The notes beneath the pieces were generated by a model. That model did no database searches. It was not told the origin of the DNA and saw only the letters and a program-made list of their open reading frames with translations. 7,019 bases of DNA from Propionibacteriaceae bacterium (lineage in GTDB: Bacteria > Actinomycetota > Actinomycetes > Propionibacteriales > Propionibacteriaceae): assembly GCA_031287505.1 (NCBI GenBank), contig JAITSW010000177.1:1-7019 (forward strand), in the 5' to 3' direction. Made by a program: the position numbers and the translations under genes. Positions 1-6,833 of the stretch are shown here, piece by piece (positions within the stretch are counted from its first letter, which is position 1; each line of letters starts with the position of its first letter).

Positions 1-1434
1 ACCTTCGATTTCCGCCAAACGATCCCGAATCTGCTGAATATCTAGAGCTGTGAGCCGACGCAGCGGCGTATCTAAAATGAATTTTGCCTGGACGTCGTCG
101 ATCTCAAGCAGTTCTTTCAAACCCTCCCGGGCTTCATCGGCATTCTTCGATCCCCGAATCAACGCGATAACCGCATCCAGATTGTTCAACGCGGCAACCA
201 AACCGCGATCTAGGTGCGCGCGCTTCTCAGCCTCATCTAGCCTGAATTGCGTCCGACGCTGAATGACCTCAATCTGGTGTCTAATCCAATAGCGGATGAA
301 CTGGTCAAGGCGCAGCAACCGCGGCACGTCGTCAACCAACGCCAACATATTGCAGCCGAAGGTGTCTTGCAGCGAGGTGTGCTTGTAAAGGTTATTTAGG
401 ACGACGCGGGGCTGGGCGTCGCGCTTGAGCACGATCACCAAACGCTGGCCCGAACGCGAAGACGAATCGTCGCGAATGTCGGCAATGCCGGTGAGTTTTC
501 CCGATTTGACCAATTCGGCAATGCGGACGGCCAAATTGTCCGGGTTGCACATATAGGGCAACTCGGTGGCGACCAACTGGGTACGGCCCTTGCTGTCTTC
601 TTCAATCTCGACAATGGCCCGCATGGTGACCGACCCGCGACCAGTGCGATAGGCATCCTCGATGCCTTTTCGCCCGACAATCAAAGCCCCATTGGGAAAA
701 TCCGGGCCCTTGACCCGCTCTATCGCCGCCTCTAAGACTTCTTCGCGCGACGCTTCGGGATTAGCCAACGCCCACTGCACCGCATCGGCCACTTCCCGCA
801 GATTGTGCGTCGGAATGTTTGTGGCCATACCGACGGCAATACCGGTGGAACCATTCACCAAAAGATTCGGGTAGCGGGCCGGAAGAACGACCGGCTCCTG
901 CTCTTTGTTGTCGTAGTTGGGCTGCATATCAACGGTGTTTTCATTGATATCCCGCACCATCTCCATCGAGAGCGACGCCATCTTGCATTCGGTGTAGCGC
1001 ATGGCGGCGGCACTGTCGTTACCCGGAGACCCAAAGTTTCCCTGTCCGGAGACCAGCGGCGCCCGCATCACCCACTTTTGGGCCAAGCGGACGAGCGTGT
1101 CATAGATCGCCGAGTCGCCGTGCGGATGGAAACGGCCCATAACATCGCCGACGATGCGCGAGCATTTATTCCAGCCGCGATCCGGACGATAGCCGCCGTC
1201 ATACATGGCATACAGCACCCGGCGGTGAACCGGCTTCAAGCCGTCTCTCACATCGGGGAGCGCCCGGCCCACGATCACGCTCATGGCGTAATCGAGGTAT
1301 GAACGCCGCACTTCAGAATCCAGGTCGATTAGCTCAACCTTGGAAACCTTTGCCACTGCCGCATTCGCGCCATCGTCGAAGACTCCGGCAGCTTCGTTTG
1401 CCACTTCTTCGTGCTCTTGTATTTCATCGCTCAT
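1..1434 (-). CDS. gyrA: DNA gyrase subunit A, N-terminal part (runs off the left edge)
   Basis: This is the DNA breakage-reunion subunit of the type IIA topoisomerase gyrase, which introduces negative supercoils with GyrB using ATP. The reading frame is open from ATG at 1434 to base 1, giving 478 codons. GyrA is usually about 820-880 residues, so the end of the coiled coil and the whole C-terminal DNA-wrapping domain, with its GyrA box, lie outside the window. Visible landmarks are [21 protein letters not shown] (about residues 40-60), the winged-helix segment [15 protein letters not shown] (102-116) and the active-site tyrosine in AAMRYTE (Tyr147, Arg146 beside it; codon 994-996). The tower-region motif [12 protein letters not shown] follows, and the sequence breaks off in [12 protein letters not shown]. 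At the quinolone positions, Ser108 (E. coli Ser83) and Asp112 (Asp87) have the susceptible-type residues. The start is supported by AGGTGG seven bases upstream, overlapping the gyrB stop. gyrA is almost certainly co-transcribed with gyrB, with an 11-bp gap. Identity is certain. Confidence 0.98.
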   Translation of the reverse strand, partial: MSDEIQEHEEVANEAAGVFDDGANAAVAKVSKVELIDLDSEVRRSYLDYAMSVIVGRALPDVRDGLKPVHRRVLYAMYDGGYRPDRGWNKCSRIVGDVMGRFHPHGDSAIYDTLVRLAQKWVMRAPLVSGQGNFGSPGNDSAAAMRYTECKMASLSMEMVRDINENTVDMQPNYDNKEQEPVVLPARYPNLLVNGSTGIAVGMATNIPTHNLREVADAVQWALANPEASREEVLEAAIERVKGPDFPNGALIVGRKGIEDAYRTGRGSVTMRAIVEIEEDSKGRTQLVATELPYMCNPDNLAVRIAELVKSGKLTGIADIRDDSSSRSGQRLVIVLKRDAQPRVVLNNLYKHTSLQDTFGCNMLALVDDVPRLLRLDQFIRYWIRHQIEVIQRRTQFRLDEAEKRAHLDRGLVAALNNLDAVIALIRGSKNADEAREGLKELLEIDDVQAKFILDTPLRRLTALDIQQIRDRLAEIEG

Positions 1435-1445
1435 GGGAATACCAC

Positions 1446-3530
1446 CTAAATGTCGAGGAAGCGGACGTCTTTGGCATTGCGTTGAATGAACTGCTTACGC
1501 GGCTCAACCTCTTCGCCCATCAAAATCTGCAGCGTTTCGGCAGCTGCCGCGGCATCGTCCAAGGTAACTTGCAGGAGCGTGCGTTTTTCCGGATCCATCG
1601 TGGTGTCCCACAAATCCTGCGGATCCATCTCGCCCAAACCCTTATATCGCTGGATCGGGTTTTCCTTCGGCAGTTTCTTACCGGCAGCCAGCCCCGCATC
1701 GCGCAAAACGTCGCGTTCGGCATCGGTGTAGGCCAATTCATGCGCGGCATTCGACCAACGCAGCCTAAACAACGGCGGCTGCGCTAAATAGACGTAGCCC
1801 GCCGCAATCAGCGGCCTGATGTAGTTGAAGAGCAAGGTGAGCAGCAGCGTGCGGATGTGTGCGCCGTCAACGTCGGCATCGGCCATCAGCACGATTTTGT
1901 GATAACGCAGCTTGTCAATATCGAAGTCGTCTTTAATGCCGGTACCCAGCACGTTGAAGATTGCCGCGACTTCCCGGTTGGCCAACGCCCGGTCTTCGCG
2001 CGCCTTTTCGACATTGAGGATTTTGCCCCGCAGCGGCAAGATGGCTTGGATGCGCGGATCCCGCCCACCTTTGGCCGAGCCACCCGCAGAGTCGCCCTCC
2101 ACGATGAAAACTTCGCATTCGCTAGGCTCGGTGGACGAGCAATCGGAGAGCTTTCCGTATTCGCCGGCCCCGCTGAGCAAACCTTTGCGGTTGCGAGCCA
2201 GATCGCGGGCCTTGCGCGCGGCAATCCGGGCGCTGGCCTCTGCCTGAGCCTTGCGGACGACATCCTTGCCCTCGGTCGGGTTCTTCTCGAACCAATCGCC
2301 GAGCAAATCATTGACGACCTTTTGGACGAAGGACTTTGCCTCGGTGTTACCCAGCTTCGTCTTCGTCTGGCCTTCAAACTGCGGCGCTTCGAGCTTGACC
2401 GAAACGATCGCCGTCAAGCCCTTTCGGATGTCGTCGCCGGTGACCCGGTCTTCGCGCTTCTTCACCAAGCCCCAGGTTTCACCCCACTTGTTCACCGTGT
2501 TCGTCAGCGCCGCCCGAAAGCCCTCTTCGTGGGCACCGCCCTCGGTGGTGTTGATGGTGTTGGCAAAGGTGTGGATACTCTCGGAGTAAGAGGTGTTCCA
2601 CTGCAACGCCAACTCCAAGCTCATCCGGGATTCTTCGGAATAGGCGTCAATGGAGATGACCTGGGTGTTTACCACCTCTTTGCTGCCGGTGAGATACTTC
2701 ACATAGTCGATCAGGCCGTCGTCGTAGCGGAAGGTGTGTTCGCGTTCCGGCTCGTCTTCGCCTTCCTCGTCGGCGATGGGACGCTCGTCGGTGACTTTGA
2801 TTCGCAAGCCCTTGTTTAGGAAGGCCATTTCCCTAAAACGACGCGAGAGCGTGTCATAGGAATAGTTCGTCGTCTCAAAAATCTCTTTGGAGGCGTAGAA
2901 CGTGATGGTGGTGCCGGTGGCGTCGGTGGCCTCTAATTTTTCCAGCGGGGCATCGGGGACACCGAGCGTGAAGGACTGCCGCCAGTGGAAGCCCTCGCGG
3001 TAAACATCGGCTATGAGCTTGCTCGAGAGGGCGTTTACCACCGAGACGCCTACTCCGTGTAGACCGCCGGACACCTTGTAGCCGTCTCCACCGAATTTGC
3101 CTCCCGCATTGAGTTTTGTCAGGACGACGGTGAGCGCCGAGACCCCTTCGGTGGGATGGATTTCGACGGGGATACCGCGTCCGTTATCAGTTACCTCGAT
3201 GCCGCCCTCCGGCAGAATCCGCACTTCGATAGCGTCTGCGAAGCCTGCCAAAGCCTCGTCAACGCCGTTGTCGACAACTTCGTAGACCAAATGGTGCAGG
3301 CCACGCTCGCCGGTAGAGCCGATATACATGCCCGGACGAAGCCTGACGTGCTCCAACCCTTCGAGAACGGTGATGTCGGAAGCGCCATAAGTCCCCTCTG
3401 CTTCCCGCTGCGCCCGCAAAGACTCCTCGCTCGCGAAAGCCTCGTAAGAACTCATATAGCCTTTATCTCTCCCATTGTCTGGATCTGCTGCGGTACCATT
3501 GACCAGGCCTTTGATCGGCTCTTCACTCAC
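1446..3530 (-). CDS. gyrB: DNA gyrase subunit B
   Basis: This is the ATPase subunit of gyrase, 694 residues, the normal length for actinobacterial GyrB without the E. coli insertion. A GHKL ATPase domain spans about 55-260, with catalytic Glu84 and Mg-binding Asn88 in [11 protein letters not shown], Asp115 in DNGRGIP, and the [15 protein letters not shown] lid motif (155-169). The transducer domain carries the QTK loop at 388-390. The TOPRIM domain has Glu478 in IVEGDSAGG and the DADVDG acidic triad Asp551/Asp553/Asp555. The C-terminal domain contains [11 protein letters not shown] (626-636) and ends [11 protein letters not shown]. Asp480 and Arg501 stand at the GyrB quinolone positions (E. 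coli Asp426/Lys447); arginine at the second is, from recall, usual in Actinobacteria. The start is GTG at 3530, with GGAGGG seven bases upstream and an in-frame TAG just beyond that. An internal ATG at codon 26 has a poorer ribosome site. All catalytic residues are present, so the enzyme should be active. Confidence 0.99.
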   Translation of the reverse strand: MSEEPIKGLVNGTAADPDNGRDKGYMSSYEAFASEESLRAQREAEGTYGASDITVLEGLEHVRLRPGMYIGSTGERGLHHLVYEVVDNGVDEALAGFADAIEVRILPEGGIEVTDNGRGIPVEIHPTEGVSALTVVLTKLNAGGKFGGDGYKVSGGLHGVGVSVVNALSSKLIADVYREGFHWRQSFTLGVPDAPLEKLEATDATGTTITFYASKEIFETTNYSYDTLSRRFREMAFLNKGLRIKVTDERPIADEEGEDEPEREHTFRYDDGLIDYVKYLTGSKEVVNTQVISIDAYSEESRMSLELALQWNTSYSESIHTFANTINTTEGGAHEEGFRAALTNTVNKWGETWGLVKKREDRVTGDDIRKGLTAIVSVKLEAPQFEGQTKTKLGNTEAKSFVQKVVNDLLGDWFEKNPTEGKDVVRKAQAEASARIAARKARDLARNRKGLLSGAGEYGKLSDCSSTEPSECEVFIVEGDSAGGSAKGGRDPRIQAILPLRGKILNVEKAREDRALANREVAAIFNVLGTGIKDDFDIDKLRYHKIVLMADADVDGAHIRTLLLTLLFNYIRPLIAAGYVYLAQPPLFRLRWSNAAHELAYTDAERDVLRDAGLAAGKKLPKENPIQRYKGLGEMDPQDLWDTTMDPEKRTLLQVTLDDAAAAAETLQILMGEEVEPRKQFIQRNAKDVRFLDI

Positions 3531-3537
3531 GTGTATT

Positions 3538-3543
3538 CCCTCC
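3538..3543 (-). promoter_or_regulatory. gyrB Shine-Dalgarno site (fixes the GTG start)
   Basis: On the minus strand GGAGGG is followed by seven bases and then GTG at 3530-3528. It is the best ribosome site near the gene start. An in-frame stop (TAG, 3546-3548) rules out any start further upstream, so the roughly 50-residue segment before the ATPase domain is probably translated. Confidence 0.85.
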
Positions 3544-3567
3544 AGCTATCCGGTGCGCAACCACTAC

Positions 3568-3573
3568 ATTGTA
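3568..3573 (-). promoter_or_regulatory. Candidate gyrB-gyrA promoter, -10 box TACAAT
   Basis: TACAAT on the minus strand matches the TATAAT consensus at five of six positions. It lies 37 bases upstream of the gyrB GTG, which predicts a transcript start near 3561 and a 5' leader of about 30 bases. No good -35 hexamer is present at 16-18 bases spacing (GTCCAG at 17), so this would be a -10-driven promoter or depend on an activator or on supercoiling. Gyrase promoters are commonly supercoiling-sensitive in other bacteria; nothing here proves that. The 400-bp gap before gyrB makes a separate promoter likely. Confidence 0.5.
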
Positions 3574-3721
3574 CCCCAATCCTTTGGAATCTGGACTGTT
3601 TACGCGGCCTATGGCTTTTATCGGGCAAATTTCAGCTATCAGAGACGTTTTACACCCATTTGCGACCGGGGGTACGCATCTTCCTTTTCAAAGCCTCAAA
3701 TCCGGAAAGTCGGCAGTGTTT

Positions 3722-3905
3722 GGGGGATTCCCCCAGCGGCAGGCGGGAAATTCCCCGCCGACGGTGACGTTCCGGTGGGACTGGCTTGGAAAAGGCTGAT
3801 GTCGCCGGAATTCCCAGCGGACGGTAATGTTCCCCGGCCGCAAGATTCCCCGCCGACCCGTTAGGCCAGCCCGGCGAACTACATGTAATTCCCCCGCTAG
3901 CCGAT
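3722..3905. repeat. Cluster of imperfect GC-rich short repeats in the dciA-gyrB spacer
   Basis: The non-coding spacer between dciA and gyrB covers 3531-3930. Its dciA-proximal half carries at least five copies of a core like ATTCCC(C)(A/G)GC on the plus strand, near 3727, 3750, 3810, 3845 and 3889. The clearest pair is 3749-3773 and 3809-3833, which match at 21 of 25 bases exactly 60 bp apart. The block 3750-3762 recurs at 3845-3857 without mismatch (13 bases). Two of the units form hairpins: GGGGG-ATT-CCCCC at 3722-3734 and GGCGGG-AAATTC-CCCGCC at 3742-3759. Neither is followed by a T-run on the minus strand, so they are not ordinary intrinsic terminators. The role is unknown; the units could be a genome-wide intergenic repeat or protein-binding sites. 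The gyrB-proximal half (3544-3720) is less GC-rich and carries the promoter. Confidence 0.65.
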
Positions 3906-3930
3906 CCCCTGGAAACCCGGTGGAAATCCG

Positions 3931-4425
3931 TCAACCGTAGGTGTCTCTGGTGCCGCGTCCTGGGACTGAGCGTTTGCCATGCTTCCAACTTGGGGCATTG
4001 GGGCCGATCACCACCACCCGGGTGACTACCCCTTGCCCCAATTTCTCATTAAGGATCGCCACAATCTGGGGCGCGATCTGACGCAGGGAAGAGGCCCACA
4101 CCGTCGATTCGGCGCGGATGGTGAGAATGTGCCCGGCGTAAGCCTCCGGCTTTGAATGCCCAGCGTTGACTTCTCCGACCAACTCTGGCCAGCGGGTGAG
4201 GATCTGCTGTACCGAGAGCTGGGTGCTCCAGTTATTGACGCTGATGAACTCGGCCAACACATCGCCGATTGGCTCTACCTTTGGCTTGCCCCTTTTTCGC
4301 AGATTTTTGATAGAGGTGCCGCTTGTGCCGGCAGCTTTAGCCGCAATTTGACGGGCTAGGTCTAGTCCGTGGATGTCGTGGCCAACCGTGGTTGTCTCGT
4401 CGTCTTCGTCTGGTTCGTTTGTCAT
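3931..4425 (-). CDS. dciA: DUF721 protein, DciA-type replicative helicase operator
   Basis: This 164-residue protein belongs to the DUF721 (DciA) family, whose members bind the replicative helicase DnaB and assist its loading in bacteria without DnaC/DnaI-type loaders. The N-terminal 45 residues are acidic and then basic (RKRGKPK at 43-49) and look disordered. The DUF721 core spans about 52-141: IGDVLAEFISVNNW, then the conserved Trp79 in RWPELVGEVNAGHSKPEA, then LTIRAESTVWASSLRQIAPQI with Trp110, and a final strand VTRVVVIGP. The tail at 143-164 (APSWKHGKRSVPGRG... ending DTYG) is typical of the actinobacterial version. The ATG at 4425 overlaps the recF stop as ATGA and has GGAGG seven bases upstream (4433-4437), so it is translationally coupled to recF. 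Position between recF and gyrB agrees with Mycobacterium Rv0004. Function is by family; the helicase contact is inferred. Confidence 0.9.
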   Translation of the reverse strand: MTNEPDEDDETTTVGHDIHGLDLARQIAAKAAGTSGTSIKNLRKRGKPKVEPIGDVLAEFISVNNWSTQLSVQQILTRWPELVGEVNAGHSKPEAYAGHILTIRAESTVWASSLRQIAPQIVAILNEKLGQGVVTRVVVIGPNAPSWKHGKRSVPGRGTRDTYG

Positions 4426-5549
4426 TTTCCCACCTCCACCTTAGACAAGGCTACTTTGAAGGTGGCACCTGTGAGTTCTCGGGGAACGTCGGCGGCAACG
4501 GCTGCGGTGATTAATACCTGCTCGGAACTCAAGACCGAGTTGGCCAACCGCATTCTCCGGTCTTCGTCCAATTCGGCGAAAACATCGTCGAGCAGCAATA
4601 CCGGCTCCAATCCGTTGGCGCGTAGAAGTTGGAACGCCCCCAGTTTCAAGGCCAAGGCATACGACCAGGATTCCCCATGGGAGGCATATCCCTTTGCGGG
4701 AAACCCGGCCAGATTCAAGGTTATGTCATCCCGATGCGGGCCTACCAAGCTCAATCCGCGGGCTAGTTCTTCGCCGCGCCTGGCAGCCATAAGTTGCAGC
4801 AGGGCTTGTTCGATATCGGCAGTCGTGGCTCCGGCGGGAATTTCAGCCAGAGATTTGTAGCTCAATGAGGCGTCAGCCTTGGCTGGGGCTATTTCGAAGT
4901 ATGCCTGGCCGAGAAGGGGATCTAGTTCATCCAAAACGGCTAGGCGGGCGAAGATGATCTCAGCTCCAAAACGCGCAACCGCCTCATCCCAGACCCCAAG
5001 GGTGTCGTCGCCCAGATATGAATTGCGCTCGCCGGCGAAGGACTTTAACAAGGTGGTTCGCTGTTTTACGGCCTTCTCGTAATCTGCGCGGACGCCGGCG
5101 AGCCTAGGCCAATGCGAGGTAATCAACTCGTCGATAAATCTGCGCCGATCACCGGGATCGCCTTTGACGATCACCAAGTCTTCGGGAGCAAAGACCACCG
5201 CGCGCAACGATCCCAAGATGTCCCGTACCCGGCGAAGCGGCGAACGGTTGATGCTGGCGCGATTCGCCTTGCCCAAGTTGAGCTGAACCTCGACTAGGAG
5301 TTTGCGGTCGTCGGCTAACCCGGCCTGAATCTGCGCCTGAATCTGCGCTTGCCCAGCGCCTTGCCTGATCAAGGGCAAATCGGATGAAACCCGATGCGAA
5401 CTCAGCGTGGCCAGATAGCCGACGGCTTCGAGCAGATTAGTCTTTCCCTGCCCGTTCGAGCCCAAAAAAATGCTCACACCCGGGGATAAGGCAAGATCAA
5501 CCGATTCATAAGAACGAAAGTTGTTCAGGGCGAGGTGGGCGACAAACAC
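4422..5549 (-). CDS. recF: DNA replication/repair protein RecF
   Basis: RecF is an SMC/ABC-like ATPase that works with RecO and RecR to load RecA at single-strand gaps and stalled forks. The 375 residues fit the family (about 360-400). It begins LALNNFRSYESVDLAL, with Walker A GSNGQGKTN at 30-38 (Lys36, Thr37). LVGPHRDD follows at 268-275, then the ABC signature SHGESWSYALALKLG at 290-304. Walker B PVLLLDDVFAELD has Asp321/Asp322, with the D-loop Glu326-Leu-Asp328. All ATPase motifs are intact. The start is GTG at 5549, with GAGAGG upstream at normal spacing; the ATG at 5563 is out of frame. A 12-base tandem duplication at 5324-5347 gives the sequence AQIQAQIQA near residues 68-76. It follows dnaN after 113 bp, and its stop overlaps the dciA start, so the two are surely one transcript. 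Confidence 0.98.
   Translation of the reverse strand: MFVAHLALNNFRSYESVDLALSPGVSIFLGSNGQGKTNLLEAVGYLATLSSHRVSSDLPLIRQGAGQAQIQAQIQAGLADDRKLLVEVQLNLGKANRASINRSPLRRVRDILGSLRAVVFAPEDLVIVKGDPGDRRRFIDELITSHWPRLAGVRADYEKAVKQRTTLLKSFAGERNSYLGDDTLGVWDEAVARFGAEIIFARLAVLDELDPLLGQAYFEIAPAKADASLSYKSLAEIPAGATTADIEQALLQLMAARRGEELARGLSLVGPHRDDITLNLAGFPAKGYASHGESWSYALALKLGAFQLLRANGLEPVLLLDDVFAELDEDRRMRLANSVLSSEQVLITAAVAADVPRELTGATFKVALSKVEVGK
4433..4437 (-). promoter_or_regulatory. dciA Shine-Dalgarno site inside the recF 3' end
   Basis: GGAGG lies within the last codons of recF on the minus strand, seven bases before the dciA ATG. Together with the ATGA overlap this indicates translational coupling of recF and dciA. 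Confidence 0.8.
5324..5347. repeat. 12-bp tandem duplication within recF
   Basis: The unit CCTGAATCTGCG occurs twice back to back on the plus strand without mismatch. It is in frame and encodes a repeated QAQI-type tetrapeptide in RecF before the VEVQL strand. It probably arose by slippage. Confidence 0.85.
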
Positions 5550-5625
5550 GGAACACCTCTCATCTCGTCCAAAAGCCCTTTCCGAGCCCTACCGCATCAT
5601 CTAGACCCTGCAAAAGCCGGCGAAA

Positions 5626-5663
5626 CCCCGAAGGAGGGGACACCGTCCCAGAATAACAATTCT
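5626..5663 (-). repeat. Consecutive small inverted repeats just after dnaN
   Basis: Three short inverted repeats abut one another directly downstream of dnaN. They are AGAAT-AACA-ATTCT (5650-5663, overlapping the first base read of the dnaN stop), GGGAC-ACC-GTCCC (5637-5649) and CCCC-GAAGGA-GGGG (5626-5639). The last two share bases 5637-5639, so they cannot form at once. On the minus strand the third is followed by TTT then C, which is too short a U-tract for a convincing intrinsic terminator. They could be a weak terminator, an attenuator or an RNA-processing site between dnaN and recF. Confidence 0.45.
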
Positions 5664-6820
5664 TAGGTTGGAAGCCGCATGAGCATGATCACGTGCCGGT
5701 AACCCGGACGTGTCGCACCGTCAATCTCATCAAGCTGCGTCAACACGCAAGGTTTACCGGGAGCGGTAAAGGAGAAATTCACGAATGGCGAATCGAGCGT
5801 GCTCAAAGCGTCCGTTAGGTAATGCGGGTTGAATCCAGCTTGGGCGATCGAAAGCCCGGCGCCTGTGTGATCTTCGACAACTGCTTCCAAACCTTCAACC
5901 GCTTGGGCTTGATCTCCAGTGGCAGCTTCGAGGGTGATAACCCCGGGCTCGATCAGCATCCGCATCGAGGTGTTGCGTTCCGCAACCAGCGCCACCCTTT
6001 TTACCGCGGCAATGACTTCAGCGGTATTCGCCCGCACGGTTACCAGCGGGTCAATCTCCATAAGGTGGCGAACCTTTGGGAATTCCCCATCGAGGAGCCG
6101 GGTGGTGATTTCACACTTTCCGGTGCCGCCGATGCCGGTGAAACCGATGATGCCTTCCCCGTTTGGATCCTCGGAGAGGGAAATGACCACCTCGTCGCTA
6201 TTGGCCAGTGCTTTGGCAGCATCTAGCAACACCTTTCCCGGTACTAACGCGGTGGTGTCTTCGCCGCCTTCTGCCTGCCACGGCAGCTCTTTTAAGGCCA
6301 TGCGATAGCGGTCGGTAGAGAGCAACGCGATTTCGTCGGCGGTGATCTCCATTTTAACCCCGGTGAAAACTGGAAGCAGCTCATCGCGACCGGCGGCAAC
6401 CACGACCTGGGCCACCGCCGCCGCGAAATCAGCGCTGCGGACCTGGCCGGCGGGAGTTGGCATGGCTGGCAATGGGGGGTATTCGTCTGAGGGCAAAGTC
6501 TGCAGGGTAAAACGAGCCGTCCCGCAAACCAATTCCACCGAGTGTTCTATGGTGGAAATATCTACCACCTTGTGTGGCAGGGAACGGGCAATGTCGGCTA
6601 AGAGCCGGCCAGACACCAGGGCTACCCCTTCTTCGCCAACCTCAGCCTGCGTTGTGATTTTGGCAGACGTTTCGTAGTCGTAGCTGGAAAGCACAACTTC
6701 GCCGCCGGTAGCTTCAATTTTCAAGCCAGAGAGAATTGGGTTGGTGGCGCGAATCGGCAAACTCCGGGCAGCCCAGGCAACAGCATCAGCCAGGACATCG
6801 CGTTCGAGACGAATCTTCAC
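5663..6820 (-). CDS. dnaN: DNA polymerase III beta subunit (sliding clamp)
   Basis: This is the ring-shaped homodimeric clamp that holds DNA polymerase III and many partner proteins on DNA. The protein is 385 residues with the family's three repeated domains: about 1-120, 128-252 and 255-385. It begins KIRLERDVLADAVAWAARSLP, matching actinobacterial DnaN starts. AAGRDELLPVFTGVKMEI (142-159), STDRYRMA (168-175) and LLDGEFPKVRHLM (242-254) are the family's usual signatures. The start is GTG at 6820, preceded by GAAAGGAG with five bases between; the frame stays open upstream to 6907, but the earlier ATGs (6907, 6844) have no ribosome site and would add unrelated residues. The C-terminus reads VIMLMRLPT where the family usually has LLMPVRL or VVMPMRL, so the proline in the client-binding pocket is leucine here (residue 380). 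dnaA would be expected upstream, beyond the right edge. Confidence 0.98.
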   Translation of the reverse strand: MKIRLERDVLADAVAWAARSLPIRATNPILSGLKIEATGGEVVLSSYDYETSAKITTQAEVGEEGVALVSGRLLADIARSLPHKVVDISTIEHSVELVCGTARFTLQTLPSDEYPPLPAMPTPAGQVRSADFAAAVAQVVVAAGRDELLPVFTGVKMEITADEIALLSTDRYRMALKELPWQAEGGEDTTALVPGKVLLDAAKALANSDEVVISLSEDPNGEGIIGFTGIGGTGKCEITTRLLDGEFPKVRHLMEIDPLVTVRANTAEVIAAVKRVALVAERNTSMRMLIEPGVITLEAATGDQAQAVEGLEAVVEDHTGAGLSIAQAGFNPHYLTDALSTLDSPFVNFSFTAPGKPCVLTQLDEIDGATRPGYRHVIMLMRLPT

Positions 6821-6825
6821 TGCTG

Positions 6826-6833
6826 CTCCTTTC
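6826..6833 (-). promoter_or_regulatory. dnaN Shine-Dalgarno site (fixes the GTG start)
   Basis: GAAAGGAG is an eight-base match to the complement of the usual bacterial 16S 3' end, five bases before GTG at 6820. It decides against the longer readings from 6844 or 6907. Confidence 0.88.

Noticed and set aside
805..1787. Two plus-strand open frames of about 160 codons (805-1302 and 1299-1787)
   Set aside because: Both are antisense to gyrA and gyrB, and no domain or convincing ribosome site supports them.
1857..2819. Long open frame of 320 codons on the plus strand
   Set aside because: It lies entirely antisense to gyrB, which has every GyrB catalytic motif. The translated sequence shows no recognisable domain, and the openness follows from codon bias of the real gene.
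3722..3734. GGGGG-ATT-CCCCC as a dciA terminator
   Set aside because: No T-run follows on the minus strand and the loop is only three bases, so an intrinsic terminator is not supported.
3156..3864. Plus-strand open frames running through the gyrB 5' end and the spacer (3156-3767, 3475-3864), with a repeated FPADG peptide
   Set aside because: The repeated peptide is only the 60-bp-spaced DNA repeat read in frame, since 60 is a multiple of three. The rest is antisense to gyrB and non-coding spacer.
3722..3905. CRISPR array
   Set aside because: The repeats are imperfect, unevenly spaced and have no constant-length unique spacers, and no cas genes are nearby.
3650..3988. Minus-strand open frame of 112 codons between dciA and gyrB
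   Set aside because: It overlaps the end of dciA in another frame, is made of low-complexity Arg/Pro/Gly-rich sequence from the repeats, and has no recognisable domain.
5525..5563. 12-codon minus-strand ORF (ATG 5563) overlapping the recF start in another frame
   Set aside because: It has no good ribosome site, and the GAGAGG downstream of this ATG serves the recF GTG.
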